Assembly: GCF_900156425.1 (NCBI RefSeq)
Contig: NZ_FTNO01000007.1
Coordinates: forward strand, 179,028-243,027
Length of the DNA stretch: 64,000 nucleotides
Direction of reading: 5' to 3'
From: Haladaptatus litoreus
GTDB lineage: Archaea > Halobacteriota > Halobacteria > Halobacteriales > Haladaptataceae
Positions 53,601 to 61,106 of the stretch are shown piece after piece; the stretch's first letter is position 1; each line of letters starts with the position of its first letter. The notes below the pieces were generated by a model. The model was not told the origin of the DNA, did not search any database, and worked only from the letters and a program-made list of their open reading frames with translations. The translations under genes and the position numbers were made by a program.

Positions 53601-53921
53601 ATGAGTCAGAGGTTTTCGAGCAAGCACTTAAAATCAGAACCGCAGACCCGGCGGAAAATATCGTCCATGGGAAGTATGTGGATGGCGAATAAACTCGCGA
53701 GGGAGGGTACAGACGATGATATTTCGTCTGAACTGGCGTCTGAAGATAGTCCGCCATACGTGACTGTGACGGTATTGTTTACACGAAAGGAATACACAGC
53801 CGCTATCTTGGTGGTTGTTGGGGAAGGCAAAGAAATCATATTATTAGAGGCACTCTTCATGGTGACGTGGGTCAGGAGAGAAATCAGAAATAGTATGACC
53901 GGGGTTAGTATCGTATACTAA
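53601..53921 (+). CDS. Small protein of unknown function
   Basis: 106 residues, or 84 from Met23 (MGSMWMANKL). It has an acidic middle (GTDDDISSELASEDSPP) and hydrophobic strands (YVTVTVLFTRKEYTAAILVV and IILLEALFMVTWV). No recognised family. Its final codons and stop lie inside palindrome copy 4, which may mean that the true gene ends elsewhere or that the palindrome was inserted. Confidence 0.4.
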   Translation: MSQRFSSKHLKSEPQTRRKISSMGSMWMANKLAREGTDDDISSELASEDSPPYVTVTVLFTRKEYTAAILVVVGEGKEIILLEALFMVTWVRREIRNSMTGVSIVY

Positions 53922-53922
53922 C
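53904..53922. promoter_or_regulatory. Recurrent palindrome, copy 4
   Basis: GTTAGTAT-CGT-ATACTAAC: 8-bp perfect arms, 68 bp upstream of the cupin gene start. Confidence 0.75.
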
Positions 53923-53989
53923 TTAGAACCAACCCAGAATCAGCCTATTAGTCCGAGCATTTAATCACTTATCACCGACAGTGATAGGT

Positions 53990-54382
53990 ATGGGATACCA
54001 TCTCATCGATCCGAATGAGCTTGACCAGTGGGACGACCGGCCGACCGATGTCCGGTCTCTTAGTGTGGCCGCGGGATACGATTATCAGAACTCGAAGCTC
54101 GGTCTTCGGGTCTACGAACTCTCTCCCGGTGAGCAGTCCGGGTTGAGCTACCACACCCACGACGAGCAAGTCGAGGCATTCTACGTTCTTGACGGGACAC
54201 TTCACGTCGAAACCCCCGACGAAACGATTGTTGTTGAATCCGACCATGTCCTCTTCGTCGATCCTGGGTGCCCGCAGCGAGCGTTCAATCCCGAAACCGC
54301 CGAAACGGCCACCCGTATCCTCGCCATCGGAGCACCGTCGGTTGACGACGCACGCCCGTACGATCCAACTGACGATGCGTAA
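53990..54382 (+). CDS. Cupin-domain protein
   Basis: 130 residues from the ATG at 53990 (MGYHLIDPNELDQW). Both cupin motifs are present: SYHTHDEQVEAFYVLDGTLH (His, His, Glu metal ligands) and HVLFVDPGCPQRAFNPE (conserved Pro, Gly). It is a single-domain, probably metal-binding protein; enzyme or sensor roles are possible. Palindrome copy 4 precedes it. Confidence 0.85.
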   Translation: MGYHLIDPNELDQWDDRPTDVRSLSVAAGYDYQNSKLGLRVYELSPGEQSGLSYHTHDEQVEAFYVLDGTLHVETPDETIVVESDHVLFVDPGCPQRAFNPETAETATRILAIGAPSVDDARPYDPTDDA

Positions 54383-54578
54383 TCTGCTTATCCACTGTAC
54401 GGGCGGGAAACGCCGTCACACGATGATTGAGGTAGGAAAACAGCTCGCGAATATTGGCCCCCGGTCAGCAGAACAGCATCTACAGAGAAATGAGTACGTC
54501 TTCACCACCTCTTGTCTCAGGTCGCCGAGCAAACGAGTGATTCGTGCGTCCGAGTTTCCGGCGGTCACCGTTCGGTGA
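54375..54578 (+). pseudogene. Remnant related to the 49.5-kb winged-helix gene
   Basis: A 67-codon frame overlapping the cupin stop. Its end, VIRASEFPAVTVR, matches [10 protein letters not shown] of the 49475 pseudogene at DNA level (GTCCGAGTTTCCGGC shared). The middle (QLANIGPRSAEQHLQRNEYV) resembles a helix-turn-helix with another sequence. Probably a recombined fragment. Confidence 0.35.
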
Positions 54579-54610
54579 GGGCGAGAATAAGTGGGAGGAT
54601 AACGACTGTG

Positions 54611-55045
54611 TCACTCGCCAACTGGTAGCATCGAATGCGACTGGTTATCGACGACTGATTCATCAATCGATAATTTTCCAGCCCCGAATGACACGAGGGC
54701 CAAGGAAACCAGACACAGCGCAATAGTGAGTTCCGAGTCAGAGAAACCTTCTGGAAGATGGACTAGCAACGTCGCAGCGAACATATTAATCGCAATGGCG
54801 AATGCAGCAAACCGGGTGAGGAAACCCACCAGGATACAGAGACCACCAACAAGTTCAATGAGTGCAACAATCCATGCAGCGATAGATGGTGCTGGAACAC
54901 CGAGACTGGCGAGAAACCCCGTAAACTGAGGCATCGACATCGCAGCTGGTCCGATCGAAAACAATTTTCCAGTACCGTGGACGATCATAATGCTGCCAAC
55001 AGCCAGGCGAATCAGAAGCGTGCCAATCGAAAGATTGATGGACAT
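54611..55045 (-). CDS. DoxX-family membrane protein
   Basis: 144 residues with four transmembrane helices: LIRLAVGSIMIVHGTGKLFS, IAAWIVALIELVGGLCILVG, FAAFAIAINMFAATLLV and LTIALCLVSLALVSFG. The HGxGKLF signature after the first helix and ELxGGxxLxxGxxTR in the second are diagnostic of DoxX. These proteins are linked to redox or thiol stress, but the biochemical role here is unknown. Monocistronic. Confidence 0.87.
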   Translation of the reverse strand: MSINLSIGTLLIRLAVGSIMIVHGTGKLFSIGPAAMSMPQFTGFLASLGVPAPSIAAWIVALIELVGGLCILVGFLTRFAAFAIAINMFAATLLVHLPEGFSDSELTIALCLVSLALVSFGAGKLSIDESVVDNQSHSMLPVGE

Positions 55046-55230
55046 AATTAGGATTTATCCAAAGACAAGAAATAAGTTCATAATGCAGCGAAATATTCCG
55101 ACAACCTCCCCTTTCAAGTATTATTTAATTATATTACTCTAGAAAAAGCGTAGTAGACCAGCCGTGACTTGAACATACCATATTGATGGACACAAAGATC
55201 AAGGTTGTATTTCGTTGCACCTACCGTTCG

Positions 55231-55416
55231 TTACGCCCGAGTTGAGATATTCCACTCAGTTGCATTGATCAGAAGTTCAAGAAAATGCGCAGCGGCGACG
55301 TCCGCTGCTTGCGCTCGGTCGAGCAGGGCGCGCTCAGTCGTCGGTGTGTTCTCGCGTTCGGTCGGATCCGCGCTTTCGGTCAGCGTTCGCTGGGTAGCGA
55401 CATCAGAAAACATCAT
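55231..55416 (-). CDS. Small protein downstream of a SWIM gene
   Basis: 61 residues (VATQRTLTESADPTERENTP, then RAQAADVAAAHFLELLIN). It follows the SWIM gene at 55447 by 30 bp on the same strand. A decayed version (56717-56899) follows the second SWIM gene, showing that SWIM plus this frame was duplicated as a unit. Function unknown. Confidence 0.5.
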   Translation of the reverse strand: MMFSDVATQRTLTESADPTERENTPTTERALLDRAQAADVAAAHFLELLINATEWNISTRA

Positions 55417-55446
55417 TTAGTTTGACATAAATGAAAAGAGAGGGAG

Positions 55447-55827
55447 TTAGCAGCAGTCGGTGAGTGCGCCTTTCCGGGTAGCTTCCGCGCCACAGTCCTC
55501 ACACGGCCAGTAGGTGTGATCGACGGTGCCATACTTGCCGTAGCCGGTGTACGGGCCACTGATACGGTCGTCGTCCTCGGAGGGGAATACGTCGAGTGTG
55601 CCGTCGTTGGTTGCGTTCTCGACGGCGGCCATGTGATTGCAGAAGACGTTGCGGTGGACGTGGTGCGGGCACGTGCAAGCCATCAGGTCCTCGGTCACGT
55701 CGTCGATGGAGACCGTGTACTGGTGGGCTGCGGGCTTGTCGTGGCTCTCATTGGTGAGTTGGATGAGTCCGGGGGCATCGACGTCGAAGGCGAATTGTTC
55801 GGTCTGTGCGCGCTTCTGTGCTACCAT
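55447..55827 (-). CDS. SWIM zinc-finger protein
   Basis: 126 residues from the ATG at 55827 (MVAQKRAQTEQFAFDVDAPG), which overlaps the stop of the SDR gene. The SWIM motif is LMACTCPHHVHRNVFCNHMA (CxC...CxH), followed by an acidic segment and a second zinc-ribbon-like part (WPCEDCGAEATRKGALTDCC). This is the most complete SWIM copy of the window and the reference for the fragments. SWIM fingers bind DNA or protein; haloarchaeal roles are unknown. Confidence 0.82.
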   Translation of the reverse strand: MVAQKRAQTEQFAFDVDAPGLIQLTNESHDKPAAHQYTVSIDDVTEDLMACTCPHHVHRNVFCNHMAAVENATNDGTLDVFPSEDDDRISGPYTGYGKYGTVDHTYWPCEDCGAEATRKGALTDCC

Positions 55828-56720
55828 CCCAGTTGTCGCCAACTCCACTCGGGTGTCCAGTCGAACAGGTTCTGTGCTTTTGCTGTATCGACCAGCGCCG
55901 AGTGGTCGTGCTCGGCAAAATCGCATCGAACATCGACCTCGGGAAAAACTTCCGCAATAAGTTCACGAGTAGGTGTTTCGGCACTAGTGTCAGGTGCCGA
56001 TACCCAAATGCGTTCGTGGCCATCGAAGGTAGCCTCGACGGCCCGCTGAACGAGATCGACCACGTCCGACATGTGAACGTAGGTGAATAGCGTGTTACGC
56101 TGGGTATGGAAGTGATCCGACGCTCGCATCCCAGCCAACGTTCGGTCACCCTCGACAAACGTCTTGCGGGCTAGAGTATCGTCAACGACCCACGGGAACC
56201 GAAGGGAGGTGATCGTCCGTGGTCGATCATCGACGCGACGTGCAAACCCATCAGCAGTAATCTCAAGCATTTGCTTGCCCATCCCATAGGGGTTTGACGG
56301 CGTCAGACGGTGATTCTCGTCAAGAGGAAGGTAATCGACAGTAATGCCTTCTGGTTCAAATCCGCCACCGATGGCACTGAAACTCGATGCTAGAACGACC
56401 GTATCGATTCCAAGTGCCCCTGCGGCCTCCAGGACGTGATAACTGGACATGACGTTACTTTTGTACGTTTGGTATCCTGGCGTCACGTCCGGTGTTGGGA
56501 GCATCCCAAGGTGAACGATTGCGTCGGCAGTGCTCTTCGCAAGCGATCCGTATACCTCACCGGTGTCCAATACATCGGTCGTGAGATACTCATCCGAATG
56601 CTTCTCGTCTCGCTTACCACGCGAGAGGTTGACCGTCCGGTAACCTTCATCGTTCAAATGTGCCAGTACGCCCTGTCCAACACGACCATTGCCTCCAGTG
56701 ACCGCGACAGTTTCGGTCAT
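55821..56720 (-). CDS. NAD(P)-dependent epimerase/dehydratase (extended SDR)
   Basis: 299 residues: dinucleotide-binding AVTGGNGRVGQGVLAHL at the N-terminus, the DV acidic site TTDVLD, VHLGMLP, catalytic Ser in VLASSFSAIGG and YxxxK in NPYGMGKQM. These are the active-site features of extended SDR sugar or lipid dehydratases. The substrate is unknown. The stop overlaps the following SWIM gene start, so the two are translationally coupled. Confidence 0.88.
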   Translation of the reverse strand: MTETVAVTGGNGRVGQGVLAHLNDEGYRTVNLSRGKRDEKHSDEYLTTDVLDTGEVYGSLAKSTADAIVHLGMLPTPDVTPGYQTYKSNVMSSYHVLEAAGALGIDTVVLASSFSAIGGGFEPEGITVDYLPLDENHRLTPSNPYGMGKQMLEITADGFARRVDDRPRTITSLRFPWVVDDTLARKTFVEGDRTLAGMRASDHFHTQRNTLFTYVHMSDVVDLVQRAVEATFDGHERIWVSAPDTSAETPTRELIAEVFPEVDVRCDFAEHDHSALVDTAKAQNLFDWTPEWSWRQLGW

Positions 56721-56899
56721 AGTCTATCTCTTTGCGCCTTATTAAAATAATTCAGTGCATCTGTCGAAGCCCGATACGCCCGAGGACACTGTTCTTCCGC
56801 ATGCTGTTCGGAACGGTCGAGCAGGTCGTTTTGTCGTCGATGTGTCGTCGCGTTCGGTCGAATCAACCGCACACTCGGATAGCGTTCGCTGGACACCAT
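56717..56899 (-). pseudogene. Decayed copy of the 55231-55416 reading frame
   Basis: At DNA level CAGCGAACGCT, GACCGAACGCGA and CTGCTCGACCG line up with 55231-55416, but the frame is shifted so the 60-codon reading frame here gives a different protein. It follows the TM-SWIM fusion gene, mirroring the intact pair. Confidence 0.5.
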
Positions 56900-56943
56900 T
56901 GAACAGCGTTGTTTAGCGTGACAGAAATCAAAAAGTGAGTAGG

Positions 56944-57522
56944 TTAGCAGCAGTCGGTGAGTGCGTCCTTCCGGGTGGCTTCCGCGCCACAGTCCTCACA
57001 CTGCCAGTAGGTGTGATCGACATTGCCGTACTTGTCGTAGCCGGTGTACGGGCCACTGGTACGCTCGTCGTCGCCTTTCGATGGGAAGGCGTCGAGCGTC
57101 CCGTCGTCGGTTGCATTTTCGACCGCAGCCATGTGTTTGCAGAATGCGTTCCGGTGGACATGATGCGGACACGTGCAGGCCATCAGGTCGTTGGTCACGT
57201 CGTCGATGGACACGACGTATTGGTGGTCTTCGGGGTTCTCGTGGCTCTCGTTGGTGACGTCGATGAGTCCCGGGGAATCGACGTTGAAGGAAAATTGAAC
57301 GAAATCATTTGTATGCAAGAAATAAATTAGAATAGTTCCGAATGCGATTCCTATTTCAATTGAGACGATGACCAGCGTGGATGTGAGCGATCTCGTATAG
57401 TGAAATGAGAATAGAAAGGGAGCGGTGCTGAAGACGAAAAGCGCGAGTACAAACCATCCAATCGAGTAAAGCATTTCATTGGATGACTCTGTGTCAGTCC
57501 AGTTGTCGGGGACAACCGGCAT
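56944..57522 (-). CDS. Fusion of a two-helix membrane segment to a SWIM zinc finger
   Basis: 192 residues. Residues 1-75 are unlike other SWIM genes and hold two transmembrane helices (MLYSIGWFVLALFVFSTAPF, TLVIVSIEIGIAFGTILIYF). From VQFSFNVDSPGLIDVTNESH the sequence is a complete SWIM protein (LMACTCPHHVHRNAFCKHMA and WQCEDCGAEATRKDALTDCC). The junction is in frame with no stop, so either a real membrane-tethered SWIM protein has formed or two genes were fused by deletion. The SWIM half is close to 55447-55827. Confidence 0.72.
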   Translation of the reverse strand: MPVVPDNWTDTESSNEMLYSIGWFVLALFVFSTAPFLFSFHYTRSLTSTLVIVSIEIGIAFGTILIYFLHTNDFVQFSFNVDSPGLIDVTNESHENPEDHQYVVSIDDVTNDLMACTCPHHVHRNAFCKHMAAVENATDDGTLDAFPSKGDDERTSGPYTGYDKYGNVDHTYWQCEDCGAEATRKDALTDCC

Positions 57523-57605
57523 TCTTGCTATACCATAACCACAGAAACGGCGAGGGAGGCGCAGATTGCAAACGATAATGAGGTTTGACTACAGATTACT
57601 GAACG

Positions 57606-57848
57606 ATGAGTAGGTCCCGTTCTCTTCGCCGGAACCTTCACATGATATTAGTCGAAGAACCGTATCGCATCTCTCAATCCTGCGCATTGATGACCCTCTT
57701 TCTCGCTGGACTAATCTTTGCCGTGAGGGCGACCTATATGGGAACTGGCTTTGCCGTTGTAACGGGCTTTCTCTTGTTAGTCAGTTTCGTCCAGTATCGA
57801 AAACACGGACAACACAGGACGAATTCCAAGAGAATGGAGCGATTGTAA
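57606..57848 (+). CDS. Small two-helix membrane protein
   Basis: 80 residues with a basic N-terminus (SRSRSLRRNL), helices at SQSCALMTLFLAGLIFAV and FAVVTGFLLLVSFVQY, and a basic tail (RKHGQHRTNSKRM). It is divergent from the TM-SWIM gene. No known family. Confidence 0.5.
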   Translation: MSRSRSLRRNLHMILVEEPYRISQSCALMTLFLAGLIFAVRATYMGTGFAVVTGFLLLVSFVQYRKHGQHRTNSKRMERL

Positions 57849-57921
57849 CATTCTTCCCGCTATTTACACATCCTAGAGAAAGAGTGACCCGCCAATCGTA
57901 ACACCAATCATCTTTGCGGTA

Positions 57922-57965
57922 GCGAGGAAACCTCGCCGTAAACGGCGGGGAGGAATCGCGTTCGT
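57922..57965 (+). mobile_element. Possible IS200/IS605-type right-end remnant
   Basis: Two consecutive hairpins, GCGAGG-AAA-CCTCGC and CGCCG-TAAA-CGGCG, followed by GGGGAGGAATCGC. This is the layout of haloarchaeal TnpB-element 3' ends, but the match is weaker than at 47.8 and 51.5 kb and no transposase gene is present. A transcription-related hairpin is the alternative. Confidence 0.4.
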
Positions 57966-58042
57966 TTAGTAAGGCAATTGTGAGAATGGCGGCATATGGT
58001 TACTGTTTGCCACTCTCCGCAACACGAAATGAACCGAGTAGT

Positions 58043-58531
58043 TCACATTGGCCAGTCAGGGAGTGATGGTTGGCCATCCTGCCAGTGGATCGATTCTAAT
58101 GCAGTCGGGAGTTGCTGAAGTCGATTATCAAGGACAGTGAGAGGATGTGCATCAAGAAACGCAGCCTCATACCGATCAACCGCTGTTTCTTCAAAATTGA
58201 GTTGAATGTGGCATGGGCCCAAATCAGGGTGATCTGCATCCTGATGAAATCCAACCATGAGGTTGCGTGGTGGTTCTATCCAGTTGATTCGATAATACTC
58301 ATGGTCGACGCCGACTGGATACCAAAAGCGAAGTTCCAGCCGTGCGTTCTCAACTTCATAGGATTCACCAAGGAACACCGTTGTGTCAATATCTGCGATT
58401 ACGTACCGAGGACGACGACCAGATGGCTGATATCGGATGGCTTCGCAGCCAGCCTGTTTTGAAAGGCGGTTATGGGTTTCCCTGAGGAGTGTACGTTGGG
58501 TATACCGATCACGATTAGCGAGGAAGATCAT
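58043..58531 (-). CDS. Probable toxin-like partner of the upstream HTH gene
   Basis: 162 residues. No catalytic motif is recognised. LELRFWYPVGVDHEYYRINW, then HQDADHPDLGPCHIQLNFEE and the C-terminal LTVLDNRLQQLPTALESIHW follow the pattern of a haloarchaeal protein family always encoded after a DUF7342-type HTH protein. It lies 20 bp downstream of such a gene. I infer a toxin-antitoxin-like or regulator-effector pair; biochemical activity is unknown. Confidence 0.62.
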   Translation of the reverse strand: MIFLANRDRYTQRTLLRETHNRLSKQAGCEAIRYQPSGRRPRYVIADIDTTVFLGESYEVENARLELRFWYPVGVDHEYYRINWIEPPRNLMVGFHQDADHPDLGPCHIQLNFEETAVDRYEAAFLDAHPLTVLDNRLQQLPTALESIHWQDGQPSLPDWPM

Positions 58532-58551
58532 TGATGATACCGAGAAATAGA

Positions 58552-59103
58552 TTAGCTTGTCGCTCGATCAACTGCGTCCGTCATCTGCTCACGAGCTGTT
58601 TCAACATCCGAATAGAGCTCCAGTGCGTGCTTGATAAGTTGTCGGTCTTGCTCGTTTTCACGCCAGAATCCGATCACATCACGCCGTTCGCGGAGTTCGG
58701 CACTCGACAGGTCGCTATCCGCGAGTGACTGTTCGAGTTCCTCCCACGTCTCTATAGCATACGCTTCCTGCCACGCCTCAATTTCCTCGGTGATCGCTGT
58801 TAGTTCGCTCCGGAGTTCCTCGCGAGCGTTTTCTTCGATAAGGGTGCGGATCTCATCGAAGAGTAATCGAGTATAATCCGGTTGATAAAGTGTGGTGTCA
58901 CCAACCTCGACGCGCTGCAAGCGATCTTGGTCAACAAGGTCTTGTAGCTCTTGGTTCGTCGTGCTCCAAGCTGCATCGGCTTGCTCGCTTATCCAGTTGG
59001 TCGACCGAGGTTCACGAAGCGTTTCAACCACCGAGCGAATGCGTTCGCGTGCACTCATCGTCTCGGTCCATGATGTGACACCGTTTTGTGGTGGGGTAGC
59101 CAT
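58552..59103 (-). CDS. Winged-helix protein (DUF7342-like), probable antitoxin
   Basis: 183 residues from the ATG at 59103 (MATPPQNGVTSWTETMSARE). The N-terminal winged helix is RIRSVVETLREPRSTNWISE, then WSTTNQELQDLVDQDRLQRV. The C-terminal 100 residues are long helices (TLIEENAREELRSELTAITE) likely to form a coiled coil or bind the partner. It is first in a two-gene operon with 58043-58531. The DUF name is from memory. Confidence 0.78.
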   Translation of the reverse strand: MATPPQNGVTSWTETMSARERIRSVVETLREPRSTNWISEQADAAWSTTNQELQDLVDQDRLQRVEVGDTTLYQPDYTRLLFDEIRTLIEENAREELRSELTAITEEIEAWQEAYAIETWEELEQSLADSDLSSAELRERRDVIGFWRENEQDRQLIKHALELYSDVETAREQMTDAVDRATS

Positions 59104-59359
59104 CCTCTTCACCTCCCTACAGTGTTTGTAGCGTAGTCTCATATATGTTTGTATGCTCTTGAATAATCGAGAATGATGGAATGTCGGTATACAACTAGTA
59201 GGAACTAGAGAAGTTATCGGGAAGAAATGCAAGAGAATCAGAAATGAATAATAGTCACTATCCGAGCGGATTATCAGACCTCATCGAGAGCGTCCGCTGG
59301 TCGGTAATATCCGAGAACGTCACTTGGCGTGCCATGGATAAAAACGACTGAAGTGATAG

Positions 59360-59521
59360 TTAGTCCGGCAATTCCTTCTGTCCCGCCCGCACGCATGGCC
59401 AGCACGGGAAGTCACCGAGGCCGTCACAGTCGCAGTTGTCTGGTTCGGTATCGTTGTCGTCCTCGGATGGGAATGCGTCGAGCGTCCCGTCGTCAATCGC
59501 ATTCTCAACGGCGGCCAGTGC
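59360..59521 (-). pseudogene. C-terminal SWIM-gene fragment
   Basis: 53 codons beginning inside the SWIM motif (LAAVENAIDDGTLDAFPSED) and running to the family end (CDCDGLGDFPCWPCVR, then AGQKELPD and stop). The zinc-binding CxC and first His are missing. It shows the natural C-terminus that the 37398 copy has lost. Confidence 0.65.
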
Positions 59522-59620
59522 ATCGGTGGGTGGAAGAGCTTCATGAAAGGGGTGGTTGAAACACGGGAAATTGAGTCCGCGGGTGATTATCTGGTGGATT
59601 CTAATGGGAGAGTACGCCCT
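59522..59620 (+). pseudogene. 3' fragment of the 49.5-kb-type winged-helix gene
   Basis: It shares GAAGAGCTTCATGAA and GGGAAATTGAGTCCGCGGGT with 49628-49670, with small insertions that break the frame. Fused in inverted orientation to the SWIM fragment, as at 49.7 kb, so the HTH/SWIM arrangement existed before duplication. Confidence 0.5.
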
Positions 59621-59713
59621 CGAACACAATATCAATATCATTGGTGCGACAATCGCATTGTATCTCGTTCAGACCCCGATTCGCCGTGTCCTCTCTCGGT
59701 AGAAATCTTTGTT

Positions 59714-60529
59714 CTAATCTCCGTCTACATACTTCTGAAGTGAGTGGATCACTGATTCAGAATCTGGAATCGGTGCGAGTCGACATCGAAATGGCACTGG
59801 CCATGGGAATCCCCGATGAAGCGTGAGAACATCTTCATTGTATTCGACCGAGCGAAGCTGCTGGCGTGGAATAAACCGGTTGTTGAGTGTGCCACTCCGC
59901 TTTACCAGAAGGCCGCTCTCAACCAAGGTGTAGTGCTTGGTTTTTCCCATGACAATTGCATTGCCCAAGAGAACGCCTCCGATCGAGGGGAACAAACCTT
60001 GGACTGGTTCTATCGGGATGTGGAGTATGAATCCGCTCACAAGGAAGATGAGACCACCCACGATTGATAATAGTCGAACGAAACGGAGATACGAGGTATC
60101 CGGTCGCCCAAACCACTCGATGAGAACTTCTTCATGACGGCGGAGGACCACAGCATAGTAGTTCATCGTTGTGATATAGAGGAAGAATCCAGCAATTGTG
60201 AGAAGTAGAGCTTCAGCGATCCAATTCTGTGGTACGGTCGAATCTGGACCCATGCTAAATGCGGTAATACCTTCGCTGATCAGATACACAAAGAATGGTC
60301 CGATCGAGAGTATGAGATAGAGACGAGTGCGAACAAGCAATTCAGCGAGATCGTCTCGAACAACTGCAAGAGCACCGCCACACAAGAAGCCGAGGCATGC
60401 TGTAATGAGTGAAATGCGTGAGAAGTAGTGAGTGCTCGTGAGGAGCGCAACGACCACTGTTGCAAGAATGCTAGTATAAATCCCACACACGAGATCAAAA
60501 AGAGTGCGCTGTACCGGACGCTGGAGCAT
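59714..60529 (-). CDS. Polytopic membrane protein with C-terminal PH-like domain
   Basis: 271 residues. About six transmembrane helices in the first 190 residues (ILATVVVALLTSTHYF, LITACLGFLCGGALAVV, LILSIGPFFVYLISEG, AEALLLTIAGFFLYITTMNYY, SIVGGLIFLVSGFILHI). The last 75 residues (HYTLVESGLLVKRSGTLNNR, then VEYNEDVLTLHRGFPWPVPF) resemble a bacterial PH-like domain. Function unknown; possibly envelope-related. Monocistronic. Confidence 0.65.
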   Translation of the reverse strand: MLQRPVQRTLFDLVCGIYTSILATVVVALLTSTHYFSRISLITACLGFLCGGALAVVRDDLAELLVRTRLYLILSIGPFFVYLISEGITAFSMGPDSTVPQNWIAEALLLTIAGFFLYITTMNYYAVVLRRHEEVLIEWFGRPDTSYLRFVRLLSIVGGLIFLVSGFILHIPIEPVQGLFPSIGGVLLGNAIVMGKTKHYTLVESGLLVKRSGTLNNRFIPRQQLRSVEYNEDVLTLHRGFPWPVPFRCRLAPIPDSESVIHSLQKYVDGD

Positions 60530-60674
60530 TATTTGAAAGTATTTTCTATTTGATCAAATTTCTTGTGTGGGAATTAGTCACGTGATACACCAGTTGGAAG
60601 GAGGATATGGAATGAAAGTAAGGGCCATAAGAAAAGAGAAGACCTTTGTCGCGGGCGTATCGATATCCAGTCGT

Positions 60675-60748
60675 GCCTTGGTAGCTCAGGCTGGCAGAGC
60701 AACTCCTTTGTAAGGAGTCGGTCGAGAGTTCAAATCTCTCCTAAGGCT
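60675..60748 (+). tRNA. tRNA-Thr (anticodon TGT)
   Basis: The complete cloverleaf can be folded by eye: acceptor GCCTTGG with CTAAGGC (one G-U), D arm GCTC...GAGC, anticodon stem ACTCC/GGAGT with loop TTTGTAA (TGT at 60709-60711, reading ACA), 5-base variable region and T arm GAGAG-TTCAAAT-CTCTC. The discriminator base is T, the usual archaeal Thr identity; CCA is not encoded and there is no intron. tRNA 3' ends are common integration sites for archaeal elements, but I found no second copy of the 3' half in the window. Confidence 0.95.
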
Positions 60749-60805
60749 TTTCAACGAATTCTGGTGGGTTACGTAAGAGGAACGCTTCACGAAGGGGTGT
60801 CTAGA

Positions 60806-60824
60806 GTTAGTATGAACTACTAAC
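60806..60824. promoter_or_regulatory. Recurrent palindrome, copy 5 (imperfect)
   Basis: GTTAGTA-TGAAC-TACTAAC: 7-bp arms with a 5-bp spacer, 58 bp after the tRNA-Thr. About 60-80 bp further on lies the same SprT-flank sequence that follows palindrome copy 3. Confidence 0.65.
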
Positions 60825-60947
60825 CAAACTTCGTTCCGAATTCCGAAGCAACGGTGATGGGAATGACTCAAGCAAAAAAATCAACAGTCCGTGAGAAGCT
60901 TCACCGAATCTACCCCATGTCACGAGAACTACTTAAACGAGAGTTAG

Positions 60948-61001
60948 TCAGTAACCGTCGCTCTCCTCGACACGGAGTGACCCACTACATTGCGTCAACT
61001 C
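60948..61001 (-). pseudogene. 3' tail of an SprT-like gene (remnant 3)
   Basis: The minus strand reads ELTQCSGSLRVEESDGY and a stop, corresponding to CGECGGAIRVEESEATD of the 35.5-kb fragment. The DNA just beyond it (60886-60945) matches 35464-35515, including GAGAACTACTTAAACG. Only the last 17 codons survive. A 56-codon plus-strand frame over the same place (60863-61030) is probably fortuitous. Confidence 0.55.
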
Positions 61002-61106
61002 GCTGGTTTCACTCGTGGTACAAGAAATAATACGTAGTCTCGAGAAATCTCTGTTTCTGACTATCATATTCGCCAACCACTTGTACTTGTAATATTAGAC
61101 ATTGTT

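Noticed and set aside
60675..60748. tRNA-Thr as the attachment site of the accessory element
   Set aside because: Plausible, but I found no duplicate of the tRNA 3' half and no integrase gene in the window, so I do not annotate an att site.
60863..61030. 56-codon plus-strand gene after tRNA-Thr
   Set aside because: The same DNA aligns in the opposite orientation with the 3' end and flank of an SprT-like gene; the plus frame is probably chance.
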